From Meiothermus sp. (GTDB taxonomy: Bacteria; Deinococcota; Deinococci; Deinococcales; Thermaceae): 64,000 bases of DNA. Within the stretch, counting starts at the first letter, position 1, and each line of letters opens with the position of its first letter. Below are positions 52,169 to 60,515 of the stretch, in pieces. Location: contig BPIL01000013.1 of assembly GCA_026004095.1 (NCBI GenBank), positions 19,231 through 83,230 on the forward strand, given 5' to 3'. The position numbers and the translations under genes are program-made. The notes under the pieces are model-generated. The model did no database searches and was not told the DNA's origin. It saw only the letters and a program-made list of their open reading frames with translations.

Positions 52169-53568
52169 CTATTCCAGCGGCACTTCGGTTACGTTGCCCA
52201 GGCTCGAGAGCGGCTTGTCGAACTGGCGCCGGTCGCCCACCACCACAATCACAAACTGCTCCGGGCGCACATACTGCTGCATCACCCGCTGCAAATCGGC
52301 CGGGGTGGCGGCCTGAATCTGGCGCACGTACTGCTCGTAGTAGTCGTCGGGCAGGCCCAGCAGTTGGGTGCGGGCGATGCGCTCGGCCACCGCCTGTTTG
52401 GAGGTAAAGCGGAAGACCTCGGCGTTGAGGATGTTGTTGCGGAAGAGCTCGAGCTCCTCCTGGCTCACCGGGCGCTGGCGCAGGTCGCGGAACTGGGCCA
52501 GCATCAGCTCGATGACCTCGGCGGTCTTCTCGACGCGGGAAATAGAGGCCCCGTAGAAGAAGCCCGGCCAGCCGAAGCCCTGGGTCTGGGCCCCGCCGGT
52601 GGCGTAGGCCAGGCCGCGCTTGGTGCGGACTTCCAGGAAGAGCCGGCTGTTGAAGCCATCCCCCAGCACCCGGCTGGCCAGATCCAGCTCGCTGTAGCCC
52701 GGGGCAAAGGCCGTCACCGTGGGGTTGCCCATGTAGATGACGCTCTGGTTGGTCTCCTTCTGTACAAAGTAGATGCCGGGCTTGGGGCTGGGCGGCGCAA
52801 AGGTGGGCAGGCTGACCTCGCCCCGCGCCCAGCCCTGCAGGGTGCGCTCGAGCCTGGCTACCATCTCCTGGGTGTTGAAGTCGCCGGTAACGGCCAGCAC
52901 CGCCCCGTTGGGCTTGAAGTAGCGCTGGTGGAAGGCCAGCAGGTCGTCGCGGGTGATGGACTGGATCGAGGCCGCGCTGCTGATGCGCCCCGCGGGGTGG
53001 CCCTCGTTGATGCGGCGCAAAAACTCCCGCACGGCAATCTGGGTGGGCTGGTCGTTGCGGCGGCGGATGGCCTCCAAAGCCCGGCCCTTCTCGAGGTCAA
53101 CCCGATCCTGGGCGAAGCGCGGGCGCAGCAGCACATCGCCCAGATCTGCAAGACCTGATCGAGGTTCTCGGTCAGGGTGTTGAAGGCCACCGAGGTAAAA
53201 AGGTTGTCGGTGCTCACGCTCACCGAAGCGGCCAGGGTCTCCAGGGTTTCGTCCACCTGGTCGGGGGTGCGATCCCCGGCCCCGCCGGTGCGCATCACCG
53301 CGGAGAAAATCCCGCTCAGGCCCACTTTGTCGTCGGGTTCGTAAATCGAGCCGGCCCGCAGGTAGATGCGCCCGTTTACGAAGGGCAGGCTGCGGTCTTC
53401 AATCAGCAGAACCGTCAGGCCGTTGGAAAGCTGGACGCGGGTGGGCTGGATGGCGGTCGGCTGCAACCGCTGGAACTGCATCTTGAAGGGGTCGGGCCAG
53501 TCGGCCGGTACGCCCTGGGCCAGGCCCAGCGTCAGAAGCGCCAGCAACAAACTCCATATCGCTTTCAT
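52169..53568 (-). pseudogene. M16 peptidase-like non-catalytic subunit, frameshifted
   Basis: The N-terminal part (53568 to about 53145, signal peptide MKAIWSLLLALLTLGLAQG, then VQLSNGLTVLLIEDRSLPFV) and the C-terminal part (from about 53134 to 52169, LLRPRFAQDRVDLEKGRALEAIRRRN onward) are in different frames. One base missing near CAGATCTGGGCGATG (about 53128-53160) would explain it. The zinc motif HxxEH is absent (GLSGIFSAVMRTGG in its place), so this is the partner subunit type, and the later LEVRTKRGLAYATGG carries the R/Y pair typical of such subunits. The start overlaps the active-subunit gene by four bases. It may be a real mutation or a read error. Confidence 0.8.
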
Positions 53569-55046
53569 CGGCTACCTCCCCGGCTAATCAGGGTGGCTAC
53601 GGTGCGGTTTTGTGGGGTGAAGTATTTGCGGGCGACCTGCTGGATTTCCTCGGCGGTGATGGTGTTGTAGATGGCCTCCTCCTCGAAGATGCGCTGGTAG
53701 CCGCCAAAGAACAGCTCGTAGAAGGCCAGGGCCTGGGCCAGCCCCGGCCCACCTTGCAGCACCCGCAGGTAGGCCGCGCGGGTCTGGTTGCGCACTTTTT
53801 GCAGCTCCTGCGGGCTCACCGGCTCGTTCTTGAGCCGCTCGAGCTCCTCGTAAATCAGGCGCTCCAGATCCTGGGTGGTGCGGGGGGCGCGGGGCTGGGC
53901 CGAGATGGTAAACAGGTTGGGGTAGCGGAAACCCGGCGAGGCCGAGCTCGAGCTCACGTTCAGGGCCGCCTGCTCCTGGATGACCAGGCGGCGGAAGAGC
54001 CGGCTGGTGCGGCCTTCGGTGAGGATGGAGTCGATCACGTCCATCACGTAGGCCTCGCGGTTGGGGTAGGTGGGCTTGTGGAAGCCAATCAGCAGGCTGG
54101 GCTGGGCGTTGTACTCGATGCTGGTGCGGCGCTCGGCGGTCTGGGGCGGCTCGGCGGGGATGTTCAGGTTGGGCCGCTCGGGGCCTCTGGGCACGGCCCC
54201 CATGTAGCGGCGCACCAACTGGATGTCGCGCTCCGGCTCCACATCCCCCACCAGCACCAGCACCGCCCGGTTGGGGTGGTAGTGGGTCTTCCAGAACTCC
54301 ATGGCCTTGTCCACCCGGTAGCCCTGAATCTCCTCGCGGCTGCCAATCAGGGGGCGGCCATAGGGGTGCACCTGGAAGGCCGCGCGCAGGAAGGCCTCGC
54401 TCAAGGCCCCGTTGGGGTCGTTCTCGCTGCGCTGGCGGCGCTCCTCCAGCACCACGTCGACCTCCTCGTAGAAGCTGCGGAAGACCGCGTTGAGCAGCAC
54501 ATCGGCATAGACCCGCAGGTAGAGCTCGAGGCGATTAGAGGGCAGCGAGACCCGGTAGTCGGTGCGGTCGTAGCCGGTGGAGGCGTTCAGGCCCTGCTCG
54601 CCGTTGTTGGTGAAGAGCTGGTCAATGGCGTTGGGCAGGGCCAGTTTTTTGGCTTCCTCGCGGGCCTGGTTGAACGCGGCGGTCAGGCGCTCTATCTCCC
54701 CCTGCGAAGCCCGGTTGGCAATGGCCCGATCCAGCTCGGCACGGGCTTTGTCAATAGCCTCGAGGGCCGCTTTTTCCCTGGGCCAGTCCAGGCTCCCAAT
54801 GCTGGGCGTACCCTTGAAGGCCATGTGCTCGACCATGTGGGCGATCCCCCCCAGGCCGGGGGCCTCGTCCACCCCGCCCACGTCGAACATCAGGTTGAAG
54901 TGGATCACCGGGGCGGTCTTGTCGGGCACCATCAGCACGCGCAGGCCGTTCTCGAGGGTGTATTTGCGGATCTGCTCACGGAGCTGCTGGGCCAAAGCCC
55001 CTGGCAGCAGCAGCACCAGCAAGAGCAACCAGACCAGTCTTCTCAC
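53565..55046 (-). CDS. M16-family zinc peptidase, catalytic subunit
   Basis: The 493-residue exported peptidase has the inverted zinc motif HMVEH in GGIAHMVEHMAFKGTPS, with a downstream glutamate region in EEVDVVLEERRQR. It has a signal peptide (RLVWLLLLVLLLPGALA) and two M16 halves separated by a linker. It resembles PqqL/insulinase-type bacterial peptidases that act outside the membrane. The GTG at 55046 behind GGGAGG is chosen over an in-frame start 15 codons earlier. The non-catalytic partner gene follows with an ATGA overlap. Confidence 0.88.
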   Translation of the reverse strand: MRRLVWLLLLVLLLPGALAQQLREQIRKYTLENGLRVLMVPDKTAPVIHFNLMFDVGGVDEAPGLGGIAHMVEHMAFKGTPSIGSLDWPREKAALEAIDKARAELDRAIANRASQGEIERLTAAFNQAREEAKKLALPNAIDQLFTNNGEQGLNASTGYDRTDYRVSLPSNRLELYLRVYADVLLNAVFRSFYEEVDVVLEERRQRSENDPNGALSEAFLRAAFQVHPYGRPLIGSREEIQGYRVDKAMEFWKTHYHPNRAVLVLVGDVEPERDIQLVRRYMGAVPRGPERPNLNIPAEPPQTAERRTSIEYNAQPSLLIGFHKPTYPNREAYVMDVIDSILTEGRTSRLFRRLVIQEQAALNVSSSSASPGFRYPNLFTISAQPRAPRTTQDLERLIYEELERLKNEPVSPQELQKVRNQTRAAYLRVLQGGPGLAQALAFYELFFGGYQRIFEEEAIYNTITAEEIQQVARKYFTPQNRTVATLISRGGSR

Positions 55047-55159
55047 CGTGTCCTCCCGTGCGTTACTAGCGTCGTTACCATTACGCCGCAAATTCCGCGT
55101 CCAGACTGAAGGAAGGTCTACAGTTGGATCGGCCCGTTGCGGAGTAGCCGAGGCCCACC

Positions 55160-55594
55160 CTACCGCCCCGCCGGGCGCGGCAAGACCTGGATAATGCTAT
55201 ACATGATGAAAGGCGGAACCCGCTTACCGGGCAGGGGCCGCCCCATGAGCACCAGAAAGTAGGGGCCGGGTTTAGGGAAGGTCACCACCCCTTCCACGCG
55301 CCCCGTGCGCGGGTTGGGCTGCAAGCGCACCTGGGCATCGGGCTGGGCGGTGGCGCTCACCCGGCCCTGGTAAAAGAGCAGCGTGCAGAAGCAGTCCTGC
55401 GGGTTGATGGGCAGGCCGCCCACCTGGATGTACTCAATCCAGGCCACCGTGGCCTTGCCGGCGATGGGCGGGGCATCGTTGGGTTCAAAGTCCACCTGGC
55501 CCTGCACATAACCCCCACTCCCCTCAAAAGGATGCCCCCAGGCCCACCCCAGGCCCAGCAGCAGGACAACCCATCCAATCCGGGCGTACCTCAT
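55160..55594 (-). CDS. Secreted protein of the copper island, predicted N-terminal histidine
   Basis: The 144-residue precursor has a signal peptide (about residues 1-20) whose predicted end WAWG is followed by HPFEGSGGYVQG, so the mature protein would begin with histidine, as in CopC. It contains a DCFC pair in NPQDCFCTLLFYQG and beta-type strands ending GPYFLVLMGRPLPG; it resembles small YtkA/FixH-like sandwiches only loosely. I know no named family. It is the last gene of the eight-gene operon and overlaps the MbnH-like gene by four bases, which argues for a role in copper handling. Confidence 0.75.
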   Translation of the reverse strand: MRYARIGWVVLLLGLGWAWGHPFEGSGGYVQGQVDFEPNDAPPIAGKATVAWIEYIQVGGLPINPQDCFCTLLFYQGRVSATAQPDAQVRLQPNPRTGRVEGVVTFPKPGPYFLVLMGRPLPGKRVPPFIMYSIIQVLPRPAGR

Positions 55595-56652
55595 GGCGCG
55601 CCCCCTTGCCCACCAGGGGGCAGCAGGGCCGGGTTGGTGGTAAAGCTTGTGTCGGTGAGGGCCTCCAGGAAGGCCACCAGGTCGTCCACTTCCTGGTCGG
55701 TGAGGCCCAGGGGCCGGATAAGGGCGTCGGCATTGAGGTTGGGTTCACCACCGCGGTTGTAGTGCTGGACAACCTCCCGCAAGGTTCGGATGGAGCCGTC
55801 GTGCATGTAGGGGGCGGTGAGCGCAACGTTGCGCAGGGTGGGGGTTTTGAACTTGCCCACGTCCTCGTCCTTGCCGGTGGCGCGGGCCAGCCCGATATCC
55901 TTGTAGACCGTGTAGAGGGCGGTGTTGCGGGGCTCGTCGTCGGTGAAGTCGGGGCCCACGTGGCAGTGGAAGCAGTCCCCCTTTTCGCTAAAGAAGAGTT
56001 CCATCCCGCGCAGGGCCGCCGGGCTCAGGGCCTGGTCGTCGCCAGCCTGGTAGCGGTCGAAGGGGCTATTGTAGGAAACCAGGGTGCGCTCGAAAGCTGC
56101 AATGGCATAGGTGACGGCCCTCAGGCTGGGGGGCTCGCCAAAGACCTCCCGGAAGGCCTGGGCGTACTCGGGGATGGCCTGGAGCCGCTGGGCGAGTTCC
56201 TCGGGCTCGAGGCCCATCTCGTCGTGGGCGGTGAGGGGGCCCACCGCCTGGAGCTCGAGCCGGGGAGAACGCCCTTCCCAAAACAGGTGCCGACGGAAGC
56301 CCACGTTGGTCAGGGTGGGAGCGTTGCGGGTGCCTTTGCGGCCAAAGATGCCGGTGCTCACCGCCTTACCCCCATCGCTAAAGGCGAACTCGGGCTTGTG
56401 GCAGCTTGCGCAGGCGACAGTGTTGTCCTTGGAAAGGCGGGTATCGTAGAACAGCTTGCGCCCAAGGGCCACCTTGGCCGGGGTCTGGGGGTTGTCCTCG
56501 GGGATGGGCACGCTCCGCTCGGCAAAAAGAATGCGGGGGCTGGAGGGGTGCAGGGGGGGTGGGGGGGCGGAGCGGGGCCAGAAGTACCAGCCCAGCAGAC
56601 CCACCCCCAGCAGGAGCCCCACCCAGACCATTGGCCGCCGTCGCATACGCAT
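55591..56652 (-). CDS. Di-heme cytochrome c peroxidase family protein, MbnH/MauG-like
   Basis: The 353-residue protein is anchored by one N-terminal helix (about residues 9-25) and has two c-type heme motifs, CASCH (about residue 80) and CFHCH (about residue 230). The conserved TPTLRNVALTAPYMHDGSIRTLREVVQHYNRGG block near residue 275 is present. MauG-like enzymes use two hemes to oxidise protein residues; MbnH oxidises a tryptophan of its partner MbnP. The MbnP-like gene lies immediately upstream (stop and start are adjacent), so this is most likely an MbnH-type enzyme rather than a plain peroxidase. Confidence 0.85.
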   Translation of the reverse strand: MRMRRRPMVWVGLLLGVGLLGWYFWPRSAPPPPLHPSSPRILFAERSVPIPEDNPQTPAKVALGRKLFYDTRLSKDNTVACASCHKPEFAFSDGGKAVSTGIFGRKGTRNAPTLTNVGFRRHLFWEGRSPRLELQAVGPLTAHDEMGLEPEELAQRLQAIPEYAQAFREVFGEPPSLRAVTYAIAAFERTLVSYNSPFDRYQAGDDQALSPAALRGMELFFSEKGDCFHCHVGPDFTDDEPRNTALYTVYKDIGLARATGKDEDVGKFKTPTLRNVALTAPYMHDGSIRTLREVVQHYNRGGEPNLNADALIRPLGLTDQEVDDLVAFLEALTDTSFTTNPALLPPGGQGGAP

Positions 56653-57396
56653 CTACTGGGCCAGCGAAAAGGCCGTCTGCATGTTGAAGTAAACCACCGA
56701 CATCAGCAGGCTGGTCTCGGGGCTCAGGCCGTGCAGTTGGCGCAGGGGCTGCTTGCGCCAGTCCACAAAAACCCCGCCCGGCCCCGGCTCAAAAGCCCGG
56801 GCCACATCCAGGTTGAGCACAATAACCCCCCCACCGGGCGGGATGTTGATCTGCACCCGCCGGGTCTGGAGGTCGTGCAGGCGCACCGGGATACGAAAGG
56901 TGTCGGTGCCCATGTGGATCACCCATTTTTGGTTGCCCTCAGGGAGCAAGGCGGTGCCCTCGAGCCTGTAGAAGATGTAGCCGGGATTCCAGGCCCAGTA
57001 CATGCCGGAGTTCACCCCCAGGGGTAGCTGCTGGGTGCCCGCGTCGAGGTGGTTGAGTTCACGCGGCACGCCCACATTGAAGCGCAGGCCCCGGTACTGC
57101 CCCGCAGGCACGTCCAGTTTCATGACCGACACCCCTTGGGTGGGGCCATCCCGTTTGAACTCGGCCAGGGCCAGGCCGTCTACGCGCACCTCGCGGCCAT
57201 CCGGGCGCACCAGGGCCACCTCGGAGATGTAAAACTTGAGCAGGTCAATCTGGTAGCGCTGGCCCTGGGGGGTCTGGTAGGTCTGCCCCCATTGCAAGGG
57301 CCTGTCCCCCACCCGCAAATTCACCTTTATCTCAACCGGCACAGCCAGCGCGTGAGCGCTCAACAGCAGCAAAAACACCAGCCAGCCCTTTTTCAT
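56653..57396 (-). CDS. MbnP-like copper-binding protein
   Basis: The 247-residue precursor has a signal peptide (MKKGWLVFLLLLSAHALA) and matches the MbnP family: the beta-rich GQRYQIDLLKFYISEVALVRPDGREV, the aromatic VNSGMYWAWNPGYIFYRLEGTA and the KWVIHMGTDT stretch. In methanotrophs MbnP holds Cu(I), with a tryptophan converted to kynurenine by MbnH. Trp candidates here are those in MYWAWNPGY. No methanobactin precursor or transporter was seen, so this is a stand-alone MbnP/MbnH pair joined to a CopCD system. Confidence 0.85.
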   Translation of the reverse strand: MKKGWLVFLLLLSAHALAVPVEIKVNLRVGDRPLQWGQTYQTPQGQRYQIDLLKFYISEVALVRPDGREVRVDGLALAEFKRDGPTQGVSVMKLDVPAGQYRGLRFNVGVPRELNHLDAGTQQLPLGVNSGMYWAWNPGYIFYRLEGTALLPEGNQKWVIHMGTDTFRIPVRLHDLQTRRVQINIPPGGGVIVLNLDVARAFEPGPGGVFVDWRKQPLRQLHGLSPETSLLMSVVYFNMQTAFSLAQ

Positions 57397-57454
57397 ACCC
57401 GACTCCTTATTCTGAGGTTAGCAGAACCTGAACGGTTTTCGTGTGAAGCAGCCC

Positions 57455-58606
57455 TCAGGGGGCTACCTCGAGGGTGTACTCGAGGGTCTTGTGCGGCAGT
57501 TCCAGGGTGACCTGCCACGCACCAGGGGTTTGGGCCAACAGGGCAAAGTGATACTGCGCTTTGTACACCGGGCCTCCAGCATCCTCCAGGCGCACTGCTT
57601 CTCGCTCAGCACGAATACGCAGGCTGGGGCCACGCTCCAGCAGGTTGCCCTGGGCATCGCGCAGATCCAGGTAGAGGTGAATCAGACCGCCCTGGCTGAA
57701 CAACTGACCGACATAGCGCCGGTCGCCCTGGGCCTCGGCGATGTTGATGAGGCGGGGCACGGCCTGGCGGGCTGGGGGGGGTGGTTCGGTGGTGGCTAGA
57801 AAACCACTCGCCAGCAGCACCCCCAGCAGCAGGGCGGCCTCGAGGCTCACCGTCTGCAAGCCCTTGGCCCGCTTCTCCCGCAACCGGGGCAGAAGCCAGA
57901 GCCGGTTGACCGCCGCCAGCCCCACCACCAGCCCCACCAGCCCCAGCTTGAGGAGCAGGCGCTGGCCGTAGGCGGTGCCCCACAGGTTGGCCACCTCGCC
58001 CAGGCGAACCCAGGACAGGTACAGGCCCATCAGCGACAGGAGCACCACCGCACCCAGGCCCAGCGCCGAAAGGCGCTGGATGGCCCGCAGAATGGCATCG
58101 TAGCGGCTGCCCGGCCAGGCCACGGCCAGCGCCAGCACGCTCCCACCCCAGGCCGCTGCAAATGCCAGGTGCAAAAGCCCGGTAAACATCTGCACAAGCC
58201 CGCCCCCGGCGGCGTGCGAGGTGAGGGTGAGGGTAAAAAGAAGCCCCAGCGCCAGCGGGGGGTAGAGCCAGCGATCCAGGCGAAACCAGCCCATGGACAA
58301 AAACAGCAGGCCCACCAGCAGCCCCAGCCGCAACAGCAACCAGTTACCCTGGGAGGTCTCGAGCAGGTAGCTGAGCAAAAGCGAGGTATCGCCCAGCATC
58401 CAGGTCACATGGTACACGCCGTAAAGGGTGGCCCCTACGGCCAGTAGGAAACCACCCGAGATCAGGTACCACAGCCGCCAGCGCTGGGCCCTGGCCGCCT
58501 CCGGCCCCACATACCGGCTGAACACCCCACCCCCCAGCAGCATAAACACCCCCAGGTAGAGGATGGCCCGCAGAATCGAGAGGGTGTTGTCGTGTTCGTG
58601 GGGCAT
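57455..58606 (-). CDS. CopD-like copper transport membrane protein with C-terminal extracytoplasmic domain
   Basis: The 383-residue product has about eight membrane helices with the CopD pattern (LSILRAILYLGVFMLLGGGVFSRYV, LLHLAFAAAWGGSVLALAVAW, NLWGTAYGQRLLLKLGLVGLVVG) carrying conserved histidine-containing helices. A C-terminal domain of about 110 residues (from PRLINIAEAQGDRR to the end) looks like a soluble sandwich related to YtkA. It should import or handle copper together with CopC. It lies 79 bases after the second copC gene. Confidence 0.85.
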   Translation of the reverse strand: MPHEHDNTLSILRAILYLGVFMLLGGGVFSRYVGPEAARAQRWRLWYLISGGFLLAVGATLYGVYHVTWMLGDTSLLLSYLLETSQGNWLLLRLGLLVGLLFLSMGWFRLDRWLYPPLALGLLFTLTLTSHAAGGGLVQMFTGLLHLAFAAAWGGSVLALAVAWPGSRYDAILRAIQRLSALGLGAVVLLSLMGLYLSWVRLGEVANLWGTAYGQRLLLKLGLVGLVVGLAAVNRLWLLPRLREKRAKGLQTVSLEAALLLGVLLASGFLATTEPPPPARQAVPRLINIAEAQGDRRYVGQLFSQGGLIHLYLDLRDAQGNLLERGPSLRIRAEREAVRLEDAGGPVYKAQYHFALLAQTPGAWQVTLELPHKTLEYTLEVAP

Positions 58607-58685
58607 AACGGCTCAGGGGCAGGGGTTTGTAGAGGGTTTCCGCAGCCAGGCGCTACCCTCCCGTATTCGATAGGTTATCAGAGCG

Positions 58686-59126
58686 CTAGGACGGCTTGTA
58701 GACAAACACGAAGAAATCGGTCTCGGTGTGCCCATCCACCCCCAGGTTTTTCCACATCACCACATAGGCCCCCGGCTGTAGGCCCGGCTTCAGCAGCACC
58801 GTGACACTCTTGCTGGTGCGGGCGGTGGTGCTCACCCCGGCGTCCACCCGGCGGGTGGCGTCGTTGCGCAAAGGCAGCACCTGCTGCACCAGGGAACGGG
58901 CCCGGCGCCTGAGCTGCGTAAAATTGCCCAGGGCCTCTGGGGGGGCCTCGAGGGGATAAACCTTGAAGCTCGAGAGCCGCACCTCCACGGCCTCACTAAA
59001 GTTTATGGTCACCGACCGGGGCATGGTTCGAAGGGTGGCGTTGGCCGGTGGGGTGGAGCTTCTGTACTCGGCGTGGGCAAAAACCGGAGCCACCAACAAC
59101 AATAAACCGACATACCAGCGCATCAA
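58686..59126 (-). CDS. CopC-like copper-binding protein 2
   Basis: The 146-residue precursor has a signal peptide ending VFA and mature start HAEYRSSTPPANATL, placing histidine at the N-terminus as in CopC Cu(II) sites. The second ligand region is LGVDGHTETDFFVFVYKP, with Asp and His. Between them lies an INFSEAVEVRLSSFKVYPLE beta block and a helical insertion. It is 10 bases downstream of the first copC gene, so the two arose by duplication and have diverged. Confidence 0.88.
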   Translation of the reverse strand: MMRWYVGLLLLVAPVFAHAEYRSSTPPANATLRTMPRSVTINFSEAVEVRLSSFKVYPLEAPPEALGNFTQLRRRARSLVQQVLPLRNDATRRVDAGVSTTARTSKSVTVLLKPGLQPGAYVVMWKNLGVDGHTETDFFVFVYKPS

Positions 59127-59136
59127 GGTTTCCTCC

Positions 59137-59580
59137 TCAGGGCTCTACGACAAAGACAAAAAACCCCTGGGTGGTGTGTGAGTCCACCGAAAGCACCCGC
59201 CACAGCACCACATACACCCCAGGGCCCAAACCCGGTCTGAGGGCTATGACCACATTTTCAGCGGTGCGGGCCTGGGTCTTCAGCCCGGCATCCACCCGCC
59301 CTGCTGGTTTAACCCCTCCAGCGGACAACGCCTTCTCGGCCAGGGCTTTGGCCTGTTCTTGCAACCAGCCCGCATCCCGCCAGCGCTCATTGGGCACCTC
59401 GAGGGCGTACACCGCAAATTGCGAAAAGCGCAGCTCCACCGCCTCGGTAAAACTCAGCCGCACCTCACCCGGCGGCCTGCGAAGCAGCGCATTTTCGACG
59501 GGCGAACTGTTCACCAGATAGGCGTGTGAGAGTGCAACCCCGGCCAGAGCCAGGGTTGCACTGATGAGTAAGCGTCTCAT
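59137..59580 (-). CDS. CopC-like copper-binding protein 1
   Basis: The 147-residue precursor has a signal peptide and predicted mature start HAYLVNSSPVENALL. The distal Cu(II) ligands would be in VLSVDSHTTQGFFVFV. The middle holds LSFTEAVELRFSQFAVYALE and a helical insertion (about 40 residues) absent from minimal CopC. Its ATG overlaps the stop of the upstream secreted-protein gene by four bases. It is paralogous to the next gene. Confidence 0.88.
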   Translation of the reverse strand: MRRLLISATLALAGVALSHAYLVNSSPVENALLRRPPGEVRLSFTEAVELRFSQFAVYALEVPNERWRDAGWLQEQAKALAEKALSAGGVKPAGRVDAGLKTQARTAENVVIALRPGLGPGVYVVLWRVLSVDSHTTQGFFVFVVEP

Positions 59581-60032
59581 CTGACCTCGAAAAGCGACTT
59601 ATCGCGAATGTTAAAGGTGCTACCCCCAACGGTGAAGTCGAAGGCCGTCCCTTCAATCTCCCCAAAAATGCGCACCTGGTACTGTCCTGGAACCGCCAGA
59701 ATCCACTTCGTCTGGTAGCGGCCCGCCCGATCCGCACCGGGCTGGGGCCGGAGCCGGTAAATATCCTTGGCATCCTCCGACCACTTGTAGACGCGGCGCT
59801 GGCCCGAGGGGCCAATAATCTCTACGGTGATATTCTTTTCCGCACCAACCACCGGCGAGTTGTCGGCCTTGCGGCGGATAATCAGGTCAAGACCGTTGAT
59901 CTCTCCAGCCATCGAGGGCTCATTGAGCTGGCCCACCGCAAAGACAAAAGGGCCCACCTCCACCCGCTCGTGCGCTAAAGCTGGAACCATCACAAAAGCC
60001 AGAAGTACAGCAAGGCAGGAAAAAGCACGCAT
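59577..60032 (-). CDS. Secreted copper-island protein, predicted N-terminal histidine
   Basis: The 151-residue precursor starts at ATG 60032 behind GGGAGG. Its signal peptide ends VPALA, followed by HERVEVGPFVFAVGQLNEPSMAGEINGLDL, a sequence pattern seen in proteins next to copper genes in other bacteria. The mature protein would start with histidine. It is a beta-sandwich-like domain ending TAFDFTVGG. No named function. It is coupled to copC1 by a four-base overlap. Confidence 0.78.
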   Translation of the reverse strand: MRAFSCLAVLLAFVMVPALAHERVEVGPFVFAVGQLNEPSMAGEINGLDLIIRRKADNSPVVGAEKNITVEIIGPSGQRRVYKWSEDAKDIYRLRPQPGADRAGRYQTKWILAVPGQYQVRIFGEIEGTAFDFTVGGSTFNIRDKSLFEVR

Positions 60033-60098
60033 GTAACAACCTCCCAGCACCCCCTCTTCAAGGGGAGTCTGTAACAGAATTCCTTGGGGCCGAAAAAC

Positions 60099-60461
60099 CT
60101 AAAAAATGCCGTGTGTAGCCCGGGGCGGCCCTCGAGCCGCCACAGCTTTCAGAAACTCATCCCGGGCATGCTGCGCCCCAGACCAGAGCCGCGCCACCAA
60201 AGAGGCCACAAGAACCCCATTCAGCACCGGGGTGAGATCGGGCAGCAGCATATGCAAAACGCAAAGCGGACAGTGCTCGAGGTGGTGATGGTTTTTTTCG
60301 CCGTGTTGGTGGGCGTTTTCGTGCGGCTGGGTGGCTATGGGTTCCGTGGAGAACATCACCACCCCACGCAGACCAAACAACAGCGAGGTCAGGCATACCA
60401 GACCCACCAGCCCAAGTGCGGCCAGGGCTCGAGGGGCGCTTGACTTTTTACCCCACCCCAT
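60099..60461 (-). CDS. DUF2946-like His/Cys membrane protein of the copper island
   Basis: The 120-residue product has two hydrophobic helices and a His-rich loop, HENAHQHGEKNHHHLEHCPLCVLHM, with a HCPLC motif. This resembles DUF2946 proteins, which often sit with copper genes. It is the first gene of the minus-strand copper operon, 66 bases before the next gene. A TACAAT box lies 12 bases before the ATG; an in-frame TTG three bases upstream is less likely. The loop could bind Cu or Zn outside the membrane. Confidence 0.78.
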   Translation of the reverse strand: MGWGKKSSAPRALAALGLVGLVCLTSLLFGLRGVVMFSTEPIATQPHENAHQHGEKNHHHLEHCPLCVLHMLLPDLTPVLNGVLVASLVARLWSGAQHARDEFLKAVAARGPPRATHGIF

Positions 60462-60515
60462 CAATCTTCCGGCATTGTAACAGATTGTCGCGGACAGGTG
60501 GGTTGTTGGGCTTAC

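Noticed and set aside
53610..55109. A 499-codon open frame on the plus strand, opposite the M16 catalytic gene
   Set aside because: It mirrors a real gene with a signal peptide, HxxEH motif and ribosome site. GC-rich codon use keeps the opposite frame open; the translation is Gly/Val/His/Leu-rich with no family motif.
55606..57027. A 473-codon open frame on the plus strand, opposite the MbnH-like and MbnP-like genes
   Set aside because: It runs across two real genes on the other strand, both with clear heme or copper motifs. Its composition is that of a shadow frame.
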